DNA of 7,578 nt. Origin: an uncultured Ruminococcus sp. (GTDB lineage Bacteria > Bacillota > Clostridia > UBA1212 > UBA1255). The stretch is taken from positions 1 through 7,578 of the forward strand of contig CACZOW010000218.1 of NCBI GenBank assembly GCA_902782885.1. Direction: 5' to 3'. The notes beneath the pieces are model-generated. The model did not search any database and was not told the DNA's origin. It saw only the letters and a list, made by a program, of their open reading frames with translations. Below, piece after piece: positions 5,472 through 7,578 of this stretch. The translations under genes and the position numbers were made by a program. Positions within the stretch are counted from its first letter, which is position 1. Every line of letters starts with the position of its first letter.

Positions 5472-7325
5472 TCACGACTCCTTTCTGATGGCGCCGAAGC
5501 GGCACATCTGCGTGCAGAATTCACAGCCGACGCAGAGCGAGCGGTCGATTCCGTAGCCGTCGCCCTTCTTCACGATAGCGGGGCAGCCCAGCCGCATGCA
5601 CGCGCCGCAGCGCCGGCATACGTCGGTGTCGATATAAACGGGCTTGCCGTAATTGACGCCCTTCAGCAGCGCGCAGGGCCGCTGCGCGATAATAACGGAG
5701 GGCTCGTCCGCGGAAATCTCTTCCAGCACCGCCTCTTTGAACGCCTTCAGATCGAACGGGTCAACGATCCTCACCCGCTCCACGCCCACCGCCCGGGCAA
5801 GCAGCACCAGATCCACGGGATGCGTGTCCTCCATGCGGATGGTCTTGCCCGTGGTGGGGTTCTGCTGGTGGCCGGTCATGCCGGTGATGGAGTTGTCCAG
5901 AATGATCACGGTGGAAGCGCCTTTATTGTAAACGATATTGACCAGGCCCGTAATCCCGGAATGCATGAAAGTGGAGTCGCCGATCACCGCCACGGTGCCG
6001 CGGATATTGTCCGCCGCCGCGGGGTCTGTGTCCCCGGCCTCCGCCTTCGCCACTGCCTCGGCTTTTTCCATGCCGTGGGACATGCCGATGGAAGCGCCCA
6101 TGCAGATGCAGGCGTCCATGGCTTTGTACGGCGCCGCCGCGCCCAGCGTGTAGCAGCCGATATCGCCGGTGACCCGCAGTTTCAGCTGGGACAGCGTATA
6201 GAACACGCCCCTGTGCGGACAGCCGGGACACAGCGTGGGCGGCCGGTGCGGCGCGTCGTCAACGCTGAGCTTTTCGCCCCCGTTTTCTCCCGCCTCCGCC
6301 GCGGGCGTTGATACGCCGTAATACGCGTTTTTGATCTTCTCGGTGCCCAGCTCGCCCAGCGGAGTAAAATACTTTTTACCTTCCACATACGCGATGCCCA
6401 GCTGCCGCACGAAATTTTCGATGTACGGTTCCAGTTCCTCCACCACCAGGAGTTCCTCCACGGAGGCCGCGAATTCCTTGATCGCGCGCTCCGGCAGCGG
6501 ATAGATCATGCCGAGTTTAAGCACCGACGCGTCGGGAAACGCTTCGCGCACATACTGGTAGCAGATGCCGGAGGTGATGATGCCGAGCTTGCGGCCGGGA
6601 TTGACAAGTCTGACCCAGCTGTCCGCCACTTCCGTGAGCACACGGTCGCGCTCTTTGACCACGGCCTGCCGCTTTTTCGCCATGCCGGGCATCATTACAT
6701 ATTTGGAAATATCTTTGACGTACGGTTTTTTGGGGACAACGCGCCGCGCTCCGGTCTGCACCGGGCTGCGGGAGTGGGAAACGCGCGTGGTCAATCTCAA
6801 AATGACCGGCGTATCGTATTTTTCGCTGAGTTCAAAGGCTTTCTGCGCGAATTCGAAGCACTCGGCGCTGTCCGACGGCTCCAGCATCGGCACGTGGGCG
6901 GAGAGCGCGTAGAAGCGCGAATCCTGATCGTTCTGCGAACTGAACAGCCCCGGGTCGTCGGCAACCGCGAACACCAGTCCGCCGTTGACCCCCGCGTACG
7001 CCGCGGTGAACAACGGATCCGCCGCCACGTTGAGCCCGACGTGCTTCATGCAGCACATTGCCCGCGCGCCGTCGATCGCGGCGCCTATCGCCACTTCGGC
7101 GCTGACTTTTTCATTGGGCGACCACTCGCAGTACACGCCCGGCAGCTTCGCCAGCGTCTCGGTGATCTCCGTGCTGGGCGTCCCGGGGTACGAGGAGACA
7201 ACATGCACTCCCGCCTCCCACGCGCCCTGCGCCACGGCTTCGTTGCCCAGCAGCAGTTTTACGGCCTTCGCCTTATCCGAATTATCCATCTTATCCGTGT
7301 TTCCCATCGTATCCGCCTTCTCCAT
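5472..7325 (-). CDS. iorA: Indolepyruvate:ferredoxin oxidoreductase, alpha subunit
   Basis: This 617-residue large subunit has all expected parts. The N-terminal pyrimidine-binding domain of the thiamine-diphosphate fold carries YPGTPSTEI (46-54) and E73 in the NEK motif. A transketolase C-like middle domain spans about 245-335. The PP domain has CPGCPHRG (366-373), GDIGCYTLG (387-395), GDSTF (449-453) and DNSITGMTGHQ (477-487). The C-terminal ferredoxin domain has two [4Fe-4S] motifs, with cysteines 570, 573, 576, 581 and 598, 601, 604, 608. It catalyses oxidative decarboxylation of aryl-pyruvates to acyl-CoA with reduction of ferredoxin, and the clusters make it oxygen-sensitive. Oddities are an extra N-terminus of about 20 residues built from an 18-base repeat and an Ala/Glu/Asp-rich insert at 421-440. 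The start is unsettled: ATGs occur at 7325, 7307 and 7289, and only 7307 has a good ribosome binding site (AGAAGG, 8 bases away), so a 611-residue form is likely. Residue numbers here count from 7325. Confidence 0.97.
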   Translation of the reverse strand: MEKADTMGNTDKMDNSDKAKAVKLLLGNEAVAQGAWEAGVHVVSSYPGTPSTEITETLAKLPGVYCEWSPNEKVSAEVAIGAAIDGARAMCCMKHVGLNVAADPLFTAAYAGVNGGLVFAVADDPGLFSSQNDQDSRFYALSAHVPMLEPSDSAECFEFAQKAFELSEKYDTPVILRLTTRVSHSRSPVQTGARRVVPKKPYVKDISKYVMMPGMAKKRQAVVKERDRVLTEVADSWVRLVNPGRKLGIITSGICYQYVREAFPDASVLKLGMIYPLPERAIKEFAASVEELLVVEELEPYIENFVRQLGIAYVEGKKYFTPLGELGTEKIKNAYYGVSTPAAEAGENGGEKLSVDDAPHRPPTLCPGCPHRGVFYTLSQLKLRVTGDIGCYTLGAAAPYKAMDACICMGASIGMSHGMEKAEAVAKAEAGDTDPAAADNIRGTVAVIGDSTFMHSGITGLVNIVYNKGASTVIILDNSITGMTGHQQNPTTGKTIRMEDTHPVDLVLLARAVGVERVRIVDPFDLKAFKEAVLEEISADEPSVIIAQRPCALLKGVNYGKPVYIDTDVCRRCGACMRLGCPAIVKKGDGYGIDRSLCVGCEFCTQMCRFGAIRKES

Positions 7326-7333
7326 GATATCCG
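7262..7333 (-). repeat. 18-base tandem repeat, four units, spanning the iorA start
   Basis: Reading the minus strand, the units are CGGATATCATGGAGAAGG (7333-7316), CGGATACGATGGGAAACA (7315-7298), CGGATAAGATGGATAATT (7297-7280) and the decayed CGGATAAGGCGAAGGCCG (7279-7262). CGGAT recurs at an exact 18-base period. The first three units each carry an in-frame ATG at the same position, and the fourth has GCG there. The array encodes a degenerate 6-residue repeat of the form x-x-D-x-M-x at the IorA N-terminus. Confidence 0.85.
7316..7323 (-). promoter_or_regulatory. Candidate ribosome binding site selecting the second iorA ATG
   Basis: GGAGAAGG on the minus strand lies 8 bases before the ATG at 7307. 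The ATG at 7325 is preceded by AAACGGATATC, with no convincing Shine-Dalgarno match, and the ATG at 7289 has none either. The site is inside the first repeat unit and overlaps the codons after the 7325 ATG. Confidence 0.6.
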
Positions 7334-7349
7334 TTTACACCGGGCCGCC

Positions 7350-7388
7350 TGCGCCGCTGGCACTTGCGCCATATGCGCTTTTTGCGCA
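7350..7388. repeat. TGCGC-rich leader with a small hairpin
   Basis: TGCGC recurs at 7350, 7365, 7374 and 7383, at spacings of 15, 9 and 9 bases. The last two copies include an inverted repeat, TGCGC-TTTTT-GCGCA (7374-7388). In the iorA mRNA this leader would read TGCGCAAAAAGCGCA and could form a 5-base-pair hairpin about 50 bases before the first ATG. It has no T-run on the transcribed side, so it is not an intrinsic terminator. Confidence 0.5.
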
Positions 7389-7411
7389 GCCGCACACTGA
7401 CCCTTATATTA

Positions 7412-7441
7412 ATTATATCACGAAAATATCGATGATTTCAA
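7412..7441 (-). promoter_or_regulatory. Sigma-A-type promoter of the iorA operon
   Basis: On the minus strand a -35 element TTGAAA (7441-7436) and a perfect -10 element TATAAT (7417-7412) are separated by 18 bases. Transcription would start near 7405 and leave a leader of about 80 bases before the 7325 ATG. This is the only strong promoter-like pair I see in the window, and it sits in an AT-rich pocket within GC-rich DNA. It could drive the whole series from iorA onward. Confidence 0.75.
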
Positions 7442-7578
7442 CGGCAAGGCTCTACTCCCGAAAGCGTAATGGCACTGCTTGATTCAGGCACTGCGACGGA
7501 TAACGCCTGTGAAAATTGGTAATATCCTGTCATTTTCATTTTTCGCGCGGATTTCCCTTCAAAAATAAACAAAAACCA
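7438..7578 (-). other. Open frame from the window edge, uncertain coding
   Basis: Reading the minus strand from the right edge, one frame stays open for 46 codons and ends at a TGA (7440-7438) inside the -35 element. Its C-terminal part reads SSSAITLSGVEPCR. It could be the tail of an upstream gene, or a 33-residue small protein from an ATG inside the frame. No good ribosome binding site precedes that ATG, and the composition does not suggest a known family. I see no other gene in 7442-7578; chance openness is a real alternative. Confidence 0.2.
7471..7494. repeat. 8-base direct repeat upstream of the promoter
   Basis: GGCACTGC occurs at 7471-7478 and again at 7487-7494, a 16-base repeat distance, about 30 to 55 bases upstream of the -35 element. 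The second copy sits between the arms CAGGC (7485-7489) and GCCTG (7505-7509). Such spacing could suit an activator on one helix face, but no known operator is recognised. Confidence 0.4.

Noticed and set aside
5343..6311. Plus-strand open frame of 322 codons opposite iorA and iorB
   Set aside because: It crosses the iorA-iorB junction on the wrong strand and has an Arg/His/Ala-rich, motif-free product. The minus-strand genes explain the DNA fully.
7374..7388. Attenuator or riboswitch in the iorA leader
   Set aside because: Only one 5-base-pair hairpin is visible in an 80-base leader. There is no T-run, no leader peptide rich in aromatic codons and no recognisable riboswitch core.

Overview
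The window looks like a piece of a GC-rich, strictly anaerobic member of the Clostridia, probably an uncultured gut, rumen or digester lineage. This is inferred from three things: an oxygen-sensitive indolepyruvate:ferredoxin oxidoreductase (iorAB), a clostridial-style YbaB and RecR pair, and a lipoprotein with a short Lys-rich signal peptide, a lipobox and a Pro/Thr/Glu linker. No rRNA, tRNA, transposase or CRISPR array was seen, so the genus cannot be named.

All seven supported genes lie on the minus strand, and the transcription order runs from high to low coordinates. A sigma-A-type promoter (-35 at 7436-7441, -10 at 7412-7417) precedes iorA (to 5472), iorB (5468-4860), ybaB (4847-4503), recR (4473-3877), a 713-residue glycoside-hydrolase-like protein (3840-1699), a HAD phosphatase/phosphomutase (1683-1036) and a lipoprotein that runs off the left edge (952-1). 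The first six genes are separated by 3 to 36 bases and have no obvious terminator between them, so a single operon is plausible. An 83-base gap holding a perfect GC-rich palindrome and a 14-base tandem repeat precedes the lipoprotein. The other side of the promoter (7442-7578) holds only an uncertain open frame and short repeats.

Three functions sit side by side. IorAB oxidatively decarboxylates aryl-pyruvates made by transamination of aromatic amino acids and reduces ferredoxin. YbaB and RecR are the usual nucleoid/recombination-repair pair, but dnaX, their customary upstream partner, is absent and iorAB sits in its place. The last three genes suggest a small glycan module: a cytoplasmic hydrolase, a sugar-phosphate-type HAD enzyme, and a surface lipoprotein with carbohydrate-binding-like beta-sandwich modules.

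The most unusual signal is the run of short tandem repeats at gene boundaries: an 18-base repeat carrying three successive in-frame ATG codons at the iorA start, a 7-base repeat forming the end of iorB and abutting the ybaB ribosome binding site, and a 14-base duplication before the lipoprotein gene. A GGGGTCTGT-type palindrome also occurs twice, once between genes and once inside a low-complexity insert of iorA. No clearly new biological system was identified.
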